In this document: positions 1 to 9,743 of the stretch, one piece after another
Layout: every line of letters starts with the position of its first letter
Position numbering within the stretch: position 1 is the first letter of the stretch
NCBI GenBank assembly: GCA_000444245.1
Contig: ATSW01000849.1
Location: 1 to 20,131 of the forward strand
Reading direction: 5' to 3'
Source: Botryllus schlosseri
Lineage: Eukaryota > Chordata > Ascidiacea > Stolidobranchia > Styelidae
DNA: 20,131 bases
Made by a program: the position numbers and the translations under genes
Notes under the pieces: model-generated
Seen by the model: only the letters and a program-made list of their open reading frames with translations
What the model was told of the DNA's origin: nothing
Database searches by the model: none

Positions 1-6
1 ACATAG

Positions 7-485
7 CAGAGATGAGCATGGATTAGGATTAGGTTTTGAAAAAACAGGATTTGTGAAATTTTGTCGGATTTGGATTGGATTAGGATTAAAGATTTTTTTC
101 TGAACGGATTAGGATTTGGATTGGATTTACCGATTTTCTGGGAGGTTGATATGCTGTGTGGCGAATGGCGACAAACTTTATTCAGATCAGTTATTGATGT
201 ACTTATAGTACACTACACTATGGTTCACTTGGTGCACATAAACGTGAGAGGTGCAGCCCTTTACTAAGTTATCTTAAATCAAGAGAATCGATGGTTGTGA
301 AAGTAAATTTTCCAATCCCTCTCATGCATAAATTAGCATTTTTTTCTGAATTTCAAGTTGGAATCGGATTAGGATTGGACATGGACTTTAATATGAAAAA
401 GTTATGGATAAGGCTTTGGATTTGGATTTGAAGTTTCGGATTTGGATTGGAATAGGACAAGAAATTTCAAATCCGCTCATCTCTG
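7..485. mobile_element. hAT-type MITE, GGATT-rich family, copy A
   Basis: A 479-bp element with termini CAGAGATGAGC at the left and GCTCATCTCTG at the right. The right flank is gaacatag (486-493). The window opens with acatag directly before the element, which is the last six bases of that same 8-mer, so the left duplication is cut by the window edge. An 8-bp duplication with CAG...CTG termini is the hAT signature. Both subterminal parts are crowded with degenerate GGATTAGG, GGATTTGG and GGATTGG units, probably transposase-binding repeats. No transposase is encoded. A second copy lies inverted at 11265-11691. By eye the two agree at roughly nine bases in ten, but this copy has about 60 bp (near 195-262) that the other replaces with about 10 bp. 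Confidence 0.88.
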
Positions 486-493
486 GAACATAG
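486..493. repeat. 8-bp target-site duplication of MITE copy A
   Basis: gaacatag follows the element. The last six bases of the same word are positions 1-6 of the window, just before the left terminus. Confidence 0.75.
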
Positions 494-544
494 GGGCCAT
501 CTGTAATGTGAGCTATGGTGATTGCTACTTCATGAGGTCCGAAA

Positions 545-750
545 TAGATTTATCCACGGGCCGGATGAAATCCTCTAGCGTACCGTGTCTAGTCTGTCGG
601 GATTGTGTTTGACAGCCCTACTATAATGATTGGTCGGTTCGGCTATCTGATTGTGTGTTTTAATCGGGTCCGAAACAACATTTTTCTGCCCCCTTCCGCC
701 CGAAAAAAGCATTGATCTTGGGCCCATGGGCCCACCATAGGGTAATCGAT
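545..750. repeat. Decayed hAT-like fragments
   Basis: The string acgggccggatgaaatc near 557 resembles the subterminal part of the hAT end at 18094 (acgggccgcatgaattc). gtgtttgacagccct near 605 resembles the TTTGACA-CCCCTG right ends of hAT families. gggcccaccatagg near 727 matches the inner part of the hAT end at 3440-3517 (read in complement). No duplications or paired termini were found, so these are broken remnants. The flanking 494-544 and 751-940 hold nothing recognised. Confidence 0.35.
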
Positions 751-970
751 GTAACTTTCTTGGCACTTACTATATGCATTTTGCTTCTAAACTTTATGAA
801 TGAATTCTGTCAATTATATTGATTCCTCCATATATTAGTCTACTATAAAATGCACCAGCAGTTTACACATCCGGTGATTTCCAACTTTTCCATCTTGAAA
901 ATGTTTCGTGGCCCTGCTTAAAACTTGAATAAGCTGATTACTAAAAATTTCAGCTTGCTCAAACTTGCTC

Positions 971-1049
971 ATGGCCGAGGAAGCTTATTATGTCCAACAT
1001 CATCACGATCCCCAGATGACGGCAAACGACCCCAAGATTTGGAACCACT
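971..1049 (+). CDS. Candidate first coding exon of an unidentified gene
   Basis: An ATG at 971 opens 26 codons reading MAEEAYYVQHHHDPQMTAND followed by PKIWNH, ending at a GTATGT donor at 1050 in phase 1. A splice acceptor (ctgattactaaaaatttcag, with a branch-like ctgattac) ends at 951, so positions 952-970 would be 5' UTR in the same exon. The start context is ctcATGG and the codon use looks protein-like (GAG GAA GCT, CCC AAG). I do not recognise the protein, and it has no signal peptide. No partner exon is certain. One possible terminal exon in the right phase begins at 3935 after a CAG and closes at a TAA at 4000-4002. It could equally be a chance open stretch with chance splice sites. Confidence 0.3.
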
Positions 1050-1329
1050 GTATGTGACTGAAGCGTCCAATCGGCCAACCAACGCCAGGAATATACCATT
1101 AGCTTATATAATTGCGATTACAATTGGACTTATTCCAGTAAATGATGGCAATTTATAATTATATTGCATTTTTGGCAAGGCTGGTGCCTGGTGTCCATAC
1201 TAATATCAATATACGTTGCATTAACTCGCGCGCGGCGCGAAGAAGAATTTCGAATAGCATATATCTGCTTGAAAATAATATTATTTCTGTTGATTTACGA
1301 AAAACTTTTTAGCCTACTTCAAGCCTTCA

Positions 1330-1432
1330 AAATTCCGGACATTTAAGCATATTTTAGAAATTCCTCCCGGACGCAGATTTTTCAGTGAAATTCCGGACAT
1401 GTCCGGGAAATTCCGGACGTATGGCAACCCTA
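1330..1432. repeat. Fragment of a GGAC-repeat DNA transposon (right end)
   Basis: Repeated aattccggacat units lead to the terminal string GGACGTATGGCAACCCTA. This closely parallels GGACGTATGGTAAGCCTA at the right end of the intact MITE at 2341-2698, so the two look like related families. No matching left terminus was found upstream, so this is probably a truncated copy. The stretch 1433-1740 holds nothing recognised. Confidence 0.5.
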
Positions 1433-1739
1433 ACCTTAACCAACCCTATTGTATGATTTAAATCGAACGAATGTAGTTTATGCGTTTTAGTCTCACGGAT
1501 GTGTACTGTGTAGATGGCTAGTGTATTTTACCATATTAATTTCCTTCAACTTCTTCGTATTCGATCCCCTATATTGGCTCACGTATTTTATTAGCAGTTC
1601 TACACGTGTGTGAGCGACACAGCGCCTTTTTGCACGTATATTTGACATTCTATGTGTTGTTTGATTCAAGATGAATGACCAATCAATCTGTTTTTCACAC
1701 AGCTAGCAAAAGATAATGACTTTGAATCATCACTCATAC

Positions 1740-1934
1740 TTCGCAAATTCAATTTGACTTGAATTGTGACTTTGCTTGACTTTACTTGACTCAAGTCACC
1801 TCCAAAAAACGAGTGACTTGACTTGACTCGGGTCACCTTCGAAAACCGATTGACTTTACTTGACTCGAGTCAAAATGTGCAATGACTCGAGATGACTCGT
1901 GACTCGAAGGAAGTGACTTGATCCCAACACTGCC
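1740..1934. repeat. GACTTGACTC-repeat MITE fragment, hAT-like right end
   Basis: The tract is built from degenerate GACTTGACTT and GACTCGAGTC units and stops at gtgacttgatcccaacactg (1915-1934). In complement this begins CAGTGTTGGGATCAAGTCAC, a hAT-style terminus. No left terminus or matching 8-bp duplication was found, so it is likely 5'-truncated. It resembles the GACTCGAGTC tract at 18780-19215, but the two end sequences differ, so they are probably sister families. Confidence 0.5.
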
Positions 1935-1936
1935 TC

Positions 1937-2140
1937 AGGGGCAATGTTCCCTTTAATATTTCACGAGTGTGCGCGCACTCACCAACTCACTGCGCGATCC
2001 CCTGGAGAACAGTGCGTAACGACTAAAAGAAAAGGTCATCACTTCGGATTTTTTGTGCGCAGCTTAGATTTTCTGTGCGCAGAGACCGTGTCAGCACTGA
2101 GCAATTGCGCACGTACGCAGCATTTCTCAGGGGCATGAAA
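1937..2140. repeat. GTGCGCAG-rich repeat, probably a hAT-derived MITE
   Basis: It begins caggggcaatgttccctt and contains several GTGCGC words: gtgtgcgcgcactc, a pair of tttgtgcgcag / ttctgtgcgcag units, and gcgcacgtacgcagc. A second caggggca occurs near 2129. The layout (GTTCCCT near the end, then GCGCAC-rich interior) is like a hAT MITE type common in aquatic animals. That comparison is from memory. Boundaries are approximate and no duplication is evident. Confidence 0.35.
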
Positions 2141-2340
2141 AGGTAACCCAAACTGCCATGCCGAAACTTTATCAGCGTAAGCAAATTTAAAGAAAGGGCT
2201 GTTGTTGCCTTTCCTTAACTAAACCGCATGCTTTCTATTACGTAATAGACGATACAATCCTGATTTGAAACTCAAAGAATATTACTGCTGGACATAAGCT
2301 ACAACCAAATGTTGCATATTCGGGCATATAATATATTATG

Positions 2341-2698
2341 TAGGCTTACCATATTTTGGAAATGTAAAAAGAGGACACTTTTTCAGAAATTTCAGACATG
2401 CAAAACTGGAGAAGAATTCTCAAAAACCGGTAAATTTTTCGGTTGACTAAAAAAAAAATAGGTCTTCTTTTCGCCCAGAGCTAAAATCACCGCTTTTCCC
2501 TCCGAAATACCTGACGGAGCTTCACTTCTGCGCTAATTTGCGGCATATCACTCGCAATTTCCTCTAAATCTGAACTAAATTTTCAAAAAAGAGGACAAAA
2601 TCTCAAAAAAGAAGACAAAAGGGCGTCCTCCGAGGACACTTTCAAAAAAGTCAAAAAAGAGGACAAATCCTCTTAAAAGAGGACGTATGGTAAGCCTA
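2341..2698. mobile_element. MITE with 13-bp perfect inverted termini and AAAGAGGAC repeats
   Basis: A 358-bp element starting TAGGCTTACCATA (2341-2353) and ending TATGGTAAGCCTA (2686-2698), an exact 13-bp inverted pair. The flanks atattatg (2333-2340) and aaattatg (2699-2706) agree at seven of eight bases, suggesting an 8-bp duplication and hAT affinity. A TA duplication just inside is the alternative reading. Both arms carry repeated aaaagaggac units. No coding capacity is seen. The fragment at 1330-1432 has a related terminus. Confidence 0.75.
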
Positions 2699-2706
2699 AA
2701 ATTATG

Positions 2707-3439
2707 CGCCTATACAAATCTGAAATTTAGTATAGTAACGTACATCACGTGTTATTTGTAAACTCGATGTCGTCTATGAGATCAATAATAATCGCGCTGT
2801 CTCTTCAAACTATCTCAATCACGACTCTTTGCTTCGTTATTCCTATTAGCAGTCACACAGCTAAAATGTAGCTCATATCTTTTTCTCTAACAATTCCGAG
2901 CGAAAATTGTTCCGGCGCAGTGTGATGCGGTGTAGGCCCGGCGTATTCGTTTTCAGGAATACAAGAGACTTGACTGTGAATGCAAACGTGAATTTTGCTA
3001 ATTATTTTTATATCACCTTTCGGGGTTCTCTGGAGACCATGGCTGGGGCTGAGGCTGCTTTTGGGTCGGAATAAGATATACAGCGATGCGAAGGAAGATA
3101 TTGAAACTATGTTCTTTGTGTAGCCTACCTTCCATGCAGGCCGTATAGCGTGTACCATTTGTACAATTGTACATATAGCGGTTTCGGATTGGCGTTTCCG
3201 CTTCTGCATGCGCATAACTATTTGTGGTCGACTTTTCAAGATAACTCTAAACTGAGTGTGCACGTCTGTGCCTTCTGCGATCCCAGAATGTGGTGTCAAT
3301 GTCACCGACTTGTTCCTAATGGTGACTTGAGAGATAACTCAACACTGCTGCCATGAATATTGCTGTCTCGAGGGAATATTTAGAAAAAGTATTTCTTACT
3401 ACGAATCTCAACTTTTGCTACAGACGTGCTGGGTAGTAC
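2707..3439. other. No recognised feature
   Basis: This stretch is unique-looking DNA. A 150-codon open frame on the minus strand (2853-3305) matches no family I know, and its length is near what chance allows in 20 kb. No splice, promoter or repeat signal stands out. Confidence 0.4.
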
Positions 3440-3517
3440 AGGGAGTTTTTCAGTAACTCAGAATTCTTTTGCGTTCCGGCTGAAATCCTATGGTGGGCCA
3501 TATGATTGACACCCCTG
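3440..3517. repeat. Solo hAT right end
   Basis: It ends ggccatatgattgacacccctg at 3517. In complement this is CAGGGGTGTCAATCATATGG, a classic hAT terminus. The left end was not found, so this is a truncated copy. Its inner part (complement ccaccatagg) also occurs near 730. Confidence 0.5.
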
Positions 3518-5204
3518 CTTTAATTTATATACAATACATAGGATCAGGAAACTTATCAACGCTATAAAGGCTTATGAAATCCTGTAGTCGCTTGATTTGT
3601 AATATATCGTTTGGATAAAGTAAGGCTTGTTAGCCGCAGAGTCAGAGAAACAGTTAAATAGCGCTCAACCGCACGCCTATTAGTTAAAGCTACATGCTTA
3701 ATGACCTCTCGCCGTACCCAAGCTGCAATTTAAAAACAATTGGCTCTGTCATCTTATTCACATTAAATGTAGTCTCTACATCGACTTTTGGAGCACTTGC
3801 AATAAAGTTGTGTCAAAATATTTTTCACGTGTTGATATACGATGGTTATGCCTACACGGCTCCCAGTTTGGAATAACTTCTTCATATGCCTACACCGGAT
3901 TATGCCCGCTTCTATGGTATTGGTCATCTCGCAGCTCCACCTGATCTGAGAAGATTAAAGATGCAGATACAAAGCATAATATACGCCACTTGTCTCAATT
4001 AATGTGAATCAACACATCTTGTGAGGATTATTCATATAATCTGTACTTACCGTTTCTTCTGTATAGATGGAAGAATGCCTAAGAGTAGTAATGGCTAGGT
4101 ATTTCGAGTCGAATCCCTGCATTTACAACGGAGCCGGAGCCAATATTTTTAATAATATATTCATTTCGATATAATATTAACATTGTTGGGTTATATTTTT
4201 CATCTGAACAGTCACACACAATGTACAATGCGATGTCAAATAATAAACAAGACGTTGCTACGTTTGACAAAATTCACATTAGTTAATAGCCAACCTTTAT
4301 AAGAATAAGAATTATTGCTGACCTATCACGATGCTGAAAATGTTAACAACAACATTTACGTTTGCCCTGGTCAATATATAGTGTAACTAGCGCACCTGTA
4401 TCTTATCAAGTCATTGGTGAAACAATTACTTCCGCTAGATGGCGCGACGAAATATCGGCGGATAGTCAAACGCCTGGACACGCTGAACTGGAAGATCATG
4501 CTCTCGGGATGAATCCTTTGTTACAACAAAGTTCCAGGTGGAGTAAGATTTTGTACAGATCAAGTAAAATCGTGAATATATTGCGAGATAACCAAGTGCA
4601 GGCGATTCTGTCATAGCCTCTATTGAGAAGATGAGGTGCACCTTATGCCTCCCTCGGGCCCTCCATGGCTCTTAGTTACTTTGTAAATCTTCGTAACACG
4701 TTTTGAGCACGGATAGCACGATTAACTTATCCACGAGTTCGACTTTTACACACATAGGAACGCTCATTATGCAGTAAGATCGCAAAGAATCACGTGGACA
4801 TGACACTTCGCCGTGATCAGCTGATGGGTTCTTTTCATAACTCTATCAGTTAGATGAAAAAACACCTCGTGTGTTACACACTGCTAAATTGTTTACCGAG
4901 ACATCACATATCTCGTGCATATACAGGTGGCACTCATACGAACATATCGGAATAATGGAGTGAGTTTTCTCTCAGGCCCTGCAGATCCGGACCTGAAGAT
5001 CTTATTTCGATAAGATATCGCGGATATTCCTTACTTTCTGTCGTCACAATATCCATACTAGATGTTTACAAAAGCTTGAAATATTGCTGAATGTGTTCTA
5101 TACGCTCTCACATTATCGGATAACCATCCCGTGGAACTGTTCCATATGCCCGACCGACGTGGCGCACGTCTCAAGCGAATGATGTGACATTTTTCCGAAT
5201 GAGC
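3518..5204. other. Upstream region of the CUB gene, no clear gene
   Basis: No coding region or element with readable ends was found. An 84-codon open frame at 4362-4616 lacks an ATG start and any known motif. Within the 250 bp before the TATA-like box lies cgataagatatcgcggatatt (about 5009-5029), which contains a GATAAG motif, and there are E-box-like words such as cacgtg (near 4793) and cagctg (near 4819). These are possible regulatory sites by motif only. acggagccggagcc near 4129 resembles the CTCCGG-rich repeat at 5695-5835. Confidence 0.35.
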
Positions 5205-5212
5205 ATAAAAGG
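5205..5212 (+). promoter_or_regulatory. TATA-like box of the CUB gene
   Basis: ATAAAAGG lies 48 bases before the ATG at 5260. A TATA box typically sits about 30 bases before the start of transcription, which would put the cap site near 5235 and leave a 5' leader of about 25 bases. The position fits the signal-peptide exon well, which supports reading 5260 as the real start. Confidence 0.5.
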
Positions 5213-5259
5213 AACAGCATGACCACAAGATTTCATAACGTCTGACTCGGAAGGTCACG

Positions 5260-5367
5260 ATGGAAGCTCTTTTGTATCTGCTCATTGCGAGCATGGCGGC
5301 ATTGTCGCATGCGCACTATCATGTGTTGGTGGCTGATGGCTCAAAACAAGATGATGGAGAATCGTCG
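5260..5367 (+). CDS. Exon 1 of multi-CUB secreted protein: signal peptide
   Basis: 36 codons open with MEALLYLLIASMAALSHA and continue HYHVLVADGSKQDDGESS. The first part is a textbook signal peptide: hydrophobic LLYLLIASMAAL, then small and polar residues, with likely cleavage after SHA. The exon ends exactly at a consensus donor (tcg|gtgagt at 5368) in phase 0. The next strong acceptor in the right phase, TTTTCAG at 13503-13509, also opens in phase 0 and leads straight into the long CUB reading frame, which has no ATG or signal peptide of its own at its start. Together these support the join. Extra small exons in the intron cannot be excluded. The TATA-like box 48 bases upstream supports the start. 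Confidence 0.72.
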
Positions 5368-5375
5368 GTGAGTCA

Positions 5376-5389
5376 ATATATATATATAT
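5376..5389. repeat. (AT)n microsatellite just inside the donor
   Basis: Seven AT units begin nine bases after the exon-intron junction. Confidence 0.8.
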
Positions 5390-5694
5390 CAGTTTGATGC
5401 TATGCCCTTAGCTGCCAGCAACCTTGGATGCCGAAAAGGAGCCTACACTCTCAGGGAAATGAGTGTGTATTCACGCCAAAAGGGACGAAAAGGGTGGTAC
5501 GCGAAAGCAGAACCTAACTCAAAATTATGTCGCGGTCATAAATCCTACGTGCTTTTTCGTGCATACCTTCCTAGGTTCCTTCGTACGTTCATGCACAATT
5601 TGAAATAAAATACTGCACTCGATTTCTACCGCGGTATAAGTTTAAGCTAGGGTCTGGTTTCGTGTGCCATGGATGTATATTCACACCCGTATAT

Positions 5695-5835
5695 CAGGGG
5701 AGGTACTCGCATGGCTTCGGAGCAGTCGTAAATTTAAACTGCCCTATCTCCGGCTCCAGAGCTCTCTTCCATCATAAATTAGCTCCAGCTCCGGAGCTCA
5801 TTGATACCACTGCTCCCGGCTCTAGCTCCGAAAGC
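5695..5835. repeat. CTCCGGCTCC-rich repeat with hAT-like end
   Basis: Repeated ctccggctcc, gctccagctccggagct and ctcccggctctagctcc units. A terminus-like gagctcattgataccactg ends at 5812, and a possible opposite end caggggaggtactcg starts at 5695. The 8-mers next to these do not match, so the copy is decayed or the ends are misplaced. Confidence 0.3.
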
Positions 5836-6576
5836 TATCGAATGGTTCGGTTATAATAGCATTCGCAACGATCATGCGCTGGAAGGACTTTCAATTCGTA
5901 GGCATACACAATATCTCACCGTCATATTTCGCGCTATACGATTGAAAAACTATCTACAAAGAACGTGCATTTGCTCATCCAATTCGGAAAGGGGACGGTG
6001 TTTCTCGGCGTGCGGAATGCGCGCCTCCAAATCGACCTGTGCGGCAAGGTCACGCTTTTGTCCTCTGGCGTCGCAATATATTCGTCTCATTACTAATTAG
6101 TTAAATTTCTCAGCTCACATAAGCATCAATCCCATTTTGTGACATGCATGGTGATCATTATTTTTCGAACCACACAATTGGCCTTCGGTGTTGTGCTGAT
6201 GGCGAAATTGCGGGTATGACGAATACCCATGACACAGTAATTACGGAGTAAGCGCGGCATATACCACGCCACAAATCCCTAGGTCTTTATCCAATGCACT
6301 GCAGAAAACTCTAAGAATATATTTCATGATCACAGTGATGTATGTGAAGAAAGGCAATTGTTGTTTTGTTTGATTTTATATGTTAATAATATTATCACGA
6401 TGTACTTGGGTAAAATAGTTATTTTCTGATCACAAGATGACTCCGGCCTTGAAGACTTCGGTCATATCGGGTCTCCCAATCTATCATTTAATATATATTT
6501 AGGCAAATAAAAAATATGTCATTACTGGACGTGAATGTTTGTGAACTGTATTTCATAGTTTGACGAATAAAAGAAT

Positions 6577-6592
6577 TCTCTCTCTCTCCCTC
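6577..6592. repeat. (CT)n microsatellite
   Basis: A short run of tctctctctctccctc inside the intron. Confidence 0.7.
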
Positions 6593-6833
6593 ATTAGTCA
6601 GATTCCTTAGCCAACATCTGCGGTAACCATTCTTTAGTCACAGAGAACCCGATTTAATGAAGTTACGATGAATTTTGGAGGCGGACATGGCGTAGCATGG
6701 CTCCGAGAAGCTGCAACTTTGTGAATTATAATGATGCATACGTCAAAATCGATATAGCGTTATGGTAATCCGAGCGAAACACCGGAAATAATTTTCAAGT
6801 TTTACAAGTTGATCTAAAATTCTAAATATCCAA

Positions 6834-6849
6834 GTTGTTGTTGTTGTTT
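6834..6849. repeat. (GTT)n microsatellite
   Basis: Five GTT units, followed by tattgaaaaaagcacc. Such tracts can be the tail of a degraded retroposon, but no body was recognised. Confidence 0.6.
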
Positions 6850-7799
6850 ATTGAAAAAAGCACCTGTTGGTCTTTTGTACCAGGGTCAATAATGTCGTGT
6901 GAAGAAATGAATTATTCAGATAACTGCCACATGTACAGATACTACGATTTTAAGACTTCTCTTGGTAATTTTGGGAAGTGGAAGTTACGATAAGCGATAT
7001 GTTACTTTGGAACGTTGGAATATCCTCCATGTTTATATCATCGGACCAAATTAATCATAATTATCATTAGTGGTATTTGTCTTCGTATGAGTGTAGCACA
7101 ACCTCACGCGTACTACACCGTCTGCGTGGAAAGGCGCTTGGCATTCATGCGCTCCTCTGTGTCCGTTAGCGGCGATTGTATTTGACAGTATCAATGCGAA
7201 GGTCAATTAAATCGACAATGCGGCAGTAGGCACTAGGCATCGTTTTAAATGAATTTTAGAAAACAGTATCACCGCGCACCCCGAAGTCTATGTGACGTCG
7301 CAAAGACGATATTAGCTTATCAAAGTGAACCTCAGTTTACTTTGGTCTGGATACGCTTTGCCTGTTGTAATCACGATGAGACGATATTCTGGCCCGCGGA
7401 ATACGACGACTTTCTATCAAGGAATTGTAATAATAAGCTATATATGAGGGACGCTTCACATACAGGATTACTCATAGCAATATTATAATGGACGAGACCT
7501 TATATTGCGACAGTTAGGCTACCGTGATGGAGAGGTCACTTCATGCATTTCGTATTACAATTTCACCCGTAAGAGAGATCAAACTTATCCAAAAACTACA
7601 TGCTACTTCAAACTCCGAAACGTGGAAAGTAAGTAGTTTCTGTTCAAATAGAGGTGGAAGTAGACTGAAATGCAACCGGTTGGATACGTACTACATAGTG
7701 TAAGCACCAAAGCCTACTTGAGAACTCCAATTAGGTAGAAGTACTTCGTCAAAGACCGCGTCTATATGTCTGTCGGTGCTGCCAAATGTTCTGGTAGTT

Positions 7800-7909
7800 T
7801 GCAGGGTATCCTTAGTCAAAAGAGGCTGAGAACCACTGAGCTAGGGTGCCCCGAACTATTTTTCATATTGAGAGGGTGCCGCGAGGTCAGAAAAGGTCGA
7901 GAACCACTG
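7800..7909. repeat. Two tandem hAT right ends, decayed
   Basis: The sequence gctgagaaccactg ends at 7838 and gtcgagaaccactg ends at 7909, each preceded by a similar gggt...agtca / gggt...ggtcag stretch. They resemble the right ends of the hATs at 9744-10533 and 18224-19624 (AAGAACCACTG and GGGAACCACTG). No left termini were found. Either one copy landed beside another or a terminal segment was duplicated. Confidence 0.45.
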
Positions 7910-8403
7910 CAATAAGCCTTTGTTGCGAAACTCACCACTAAATATCTTTATGTACAATAATATTTAAACAAATACTACTAGAGAAAATGTGTCGATGCAA
8001 AATACAAGTTTCACAGTTATTCATTGGCGCTAAAGGGGTGGTAAGCAAGAATCATATCCAAATGTTCCGTAAACGTTGGATTAGAGATGATCAAAATATC
8101 ACTTTATTGGGAGCTGTCCATATTCCTCGGGAGAACTTGAATGTACCACTGGACTAATTTACGCTATGACTGAAAATCATACTATAACTTTCGAAACATA
8201 AAATATATATATTCAACTCGAAATTTTGCTTCGCCCTTGGCGTGATTCCGGGTCAACTGATTTCTAGCTTTAAATTTAGGTTCAATCCCTCCGAAAAAAT
8301 AATAGGACGCTAATAAGAAAAGATCAAACATGAGTTACAGAATGAGTCTTGCCTTCTTCGCAATTGCGGTCGCTTGAAGCCGCTCGAATGCTTTGGTCTA
8401 TGG

Positions 8404-8821
8404 GTGTGAAAGTTAAGAGATTAGAAATTTCTTAATCAGAAATTTAAAGGTTCACGTTCACAAACGAACCTTGGGAGGTTCTGTACTGTGAACCTTTTTG
8501 ATATATTACAATTTTCATTTCATTATGACATCCTTGGTTTCAATTTATTGCATTTCAACTGCATGGGCTGCATTTGATTGCCCTATAGTTGATTCATTTG
8601 GCGACGCTTAAAACGTCAATATGTACTTCAGCATTGTGGCATTATGTGCCCCGAGTCGTCGCTAGGTATCATGTACTTTAATATAGGCTATCACTTCACT
8701 GAAATGTAGGGTGGGAATTAGCAATATGGTTCACGTTCGCGTTCACACAGAACCTTTCAAAAAGGTTTGCGTTCACACGAACCGGAACCTTTTAGAGGTT
8801 CGCACCATCCCTAGTGTGAAA
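8404..8821. mobile_element. Possible MITE with perfect 8-bp duplication gtgtgaaa
   Basis: gtgtgaaa occurs at 8404-8411 and again at 8814-8821. The right end inside it is ggttcgcaccatcccta (complement TAGGGATGGTGCGAACC), and both halves contain repeated GGTTCACGTTCAC and GAACC units (8449-8499 and 8729-8805). The left terminus does not clearly mirror the right, so either the left end has decayed or the duplication is coincidental. An alternative core with tagggtggg at 8707 is about 107 bp. The overlapping 112-codon frame at 8711-9049 partly consists of these repeats and is not counted as a gene. Confidence 0.4.
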
Positions 8822-9743
8822 CCTTCTAGTGCGGAACTATCAGACACTGACAATTCGGCACCTACCATAAATTCCGCCCCGGAACACACCAAGACTGTAT
8901 GCTGTTTGATGGAGAAATACGAATTTGGAATTGCGTGCGTCTCAGGAAAGAGTTTTTCGTTTAGTTTGGTTGGAAAGTGTGAGCGAAAGCAATATAATTT
9001 GAGTAGCAATTACTGGTCTGCACTATTTTTGCGGCTTATTGTGTTTTAGCATTATTTTCCTCAATTGGGGGCGTTGAATCCGAATTCGGCATTATTTTGT
9101 TTCTGTCACGTTTTTGTGATGATAAATGAGGTAATTAAAATAAAATAAGATAAAAACAATATTAAAATAATTAATAAATCGTCTAGAAATGTAGAGGTTG
9201 GCTTAATTTTGGTTTCGATGACCTTAATTCGTATAGATATATAGGTGTAACGTTTTCTCTTCAAGTTCCGCCTGTAATCTACCATCATATCACGTGACAG
9301 TCCGATCGCCCTTGGTACCTCTCTTCCATTCTTCCAAAATCGTCGTGACTGTCATCGCCAAGGTTTTCACGAAAGTACCCTGTATAGGGTTTGTATGACA
9401 TTGTAGCTTTATACTCCGCGCACATTGGGTAATTTCTATTGTATGGTGAACATTTATTTCACGGGGTCTCGACTGTTTACCACTTTCTGTTGCCAAGAAG
9501 TCGCTACCAACAAGAGGTGGTCTGTAACGAATTACTTCTGCCTGTGTCAGAATATACTCTGGTGTGCTTACGCGAATAGTTATGTGTAATGTACTTCCAC
9601 TTCTGCCTGAACTGTTTTAACGCAAACATACTTACTTTTTACAATTTTGATTTTAAAAAGTGGAGGAATTTTAGGATAAGCTTGTTTCTCTTGTATGAGT
9701 GAAATCATCATAACAACAGCGTGGAATAGACTATGTATTAGAC

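Noticed and set aside
61-480. Telomere-like GGATTAGG runs
   Set aside because: They are irregular mixtures of GGATTAGG, GGATTTGG and GGATTGG confined within an element with hAT ends, not a tandem telomeric array.
2853-3305. 150-codon open frame on the minus strand
   Set aside because: No known domain, no repeat of residues typical of coding sequence, no splice or promoter context, and about the longest open frame expected by chance in a window this size.
4070-4125. Second tRNA-like spot (tcgagtcgaatccctgc)
   Set aside because: The T-arm stem does not pair and no acceptor stem could be drawn.
4362-4616. 84-codon open frame with possible link to a retroelement
   Set aside because: No ATG start, no recognisable domain and no terminal repeats; nothing supports a virus-like or LTR element here.
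8235-8290. tRNA or tRNA-SINE head (B-box-like ggttcaatccc)
   Set aside because: The B-box match is good, but I found no convincing A box, cloverleaf stems or SINE tail.
8711-9049. 112-codon open frame
   Set aside because: Its first third is translated GGTTC/GTTCAC transposon repeat and the rest shows no domain.
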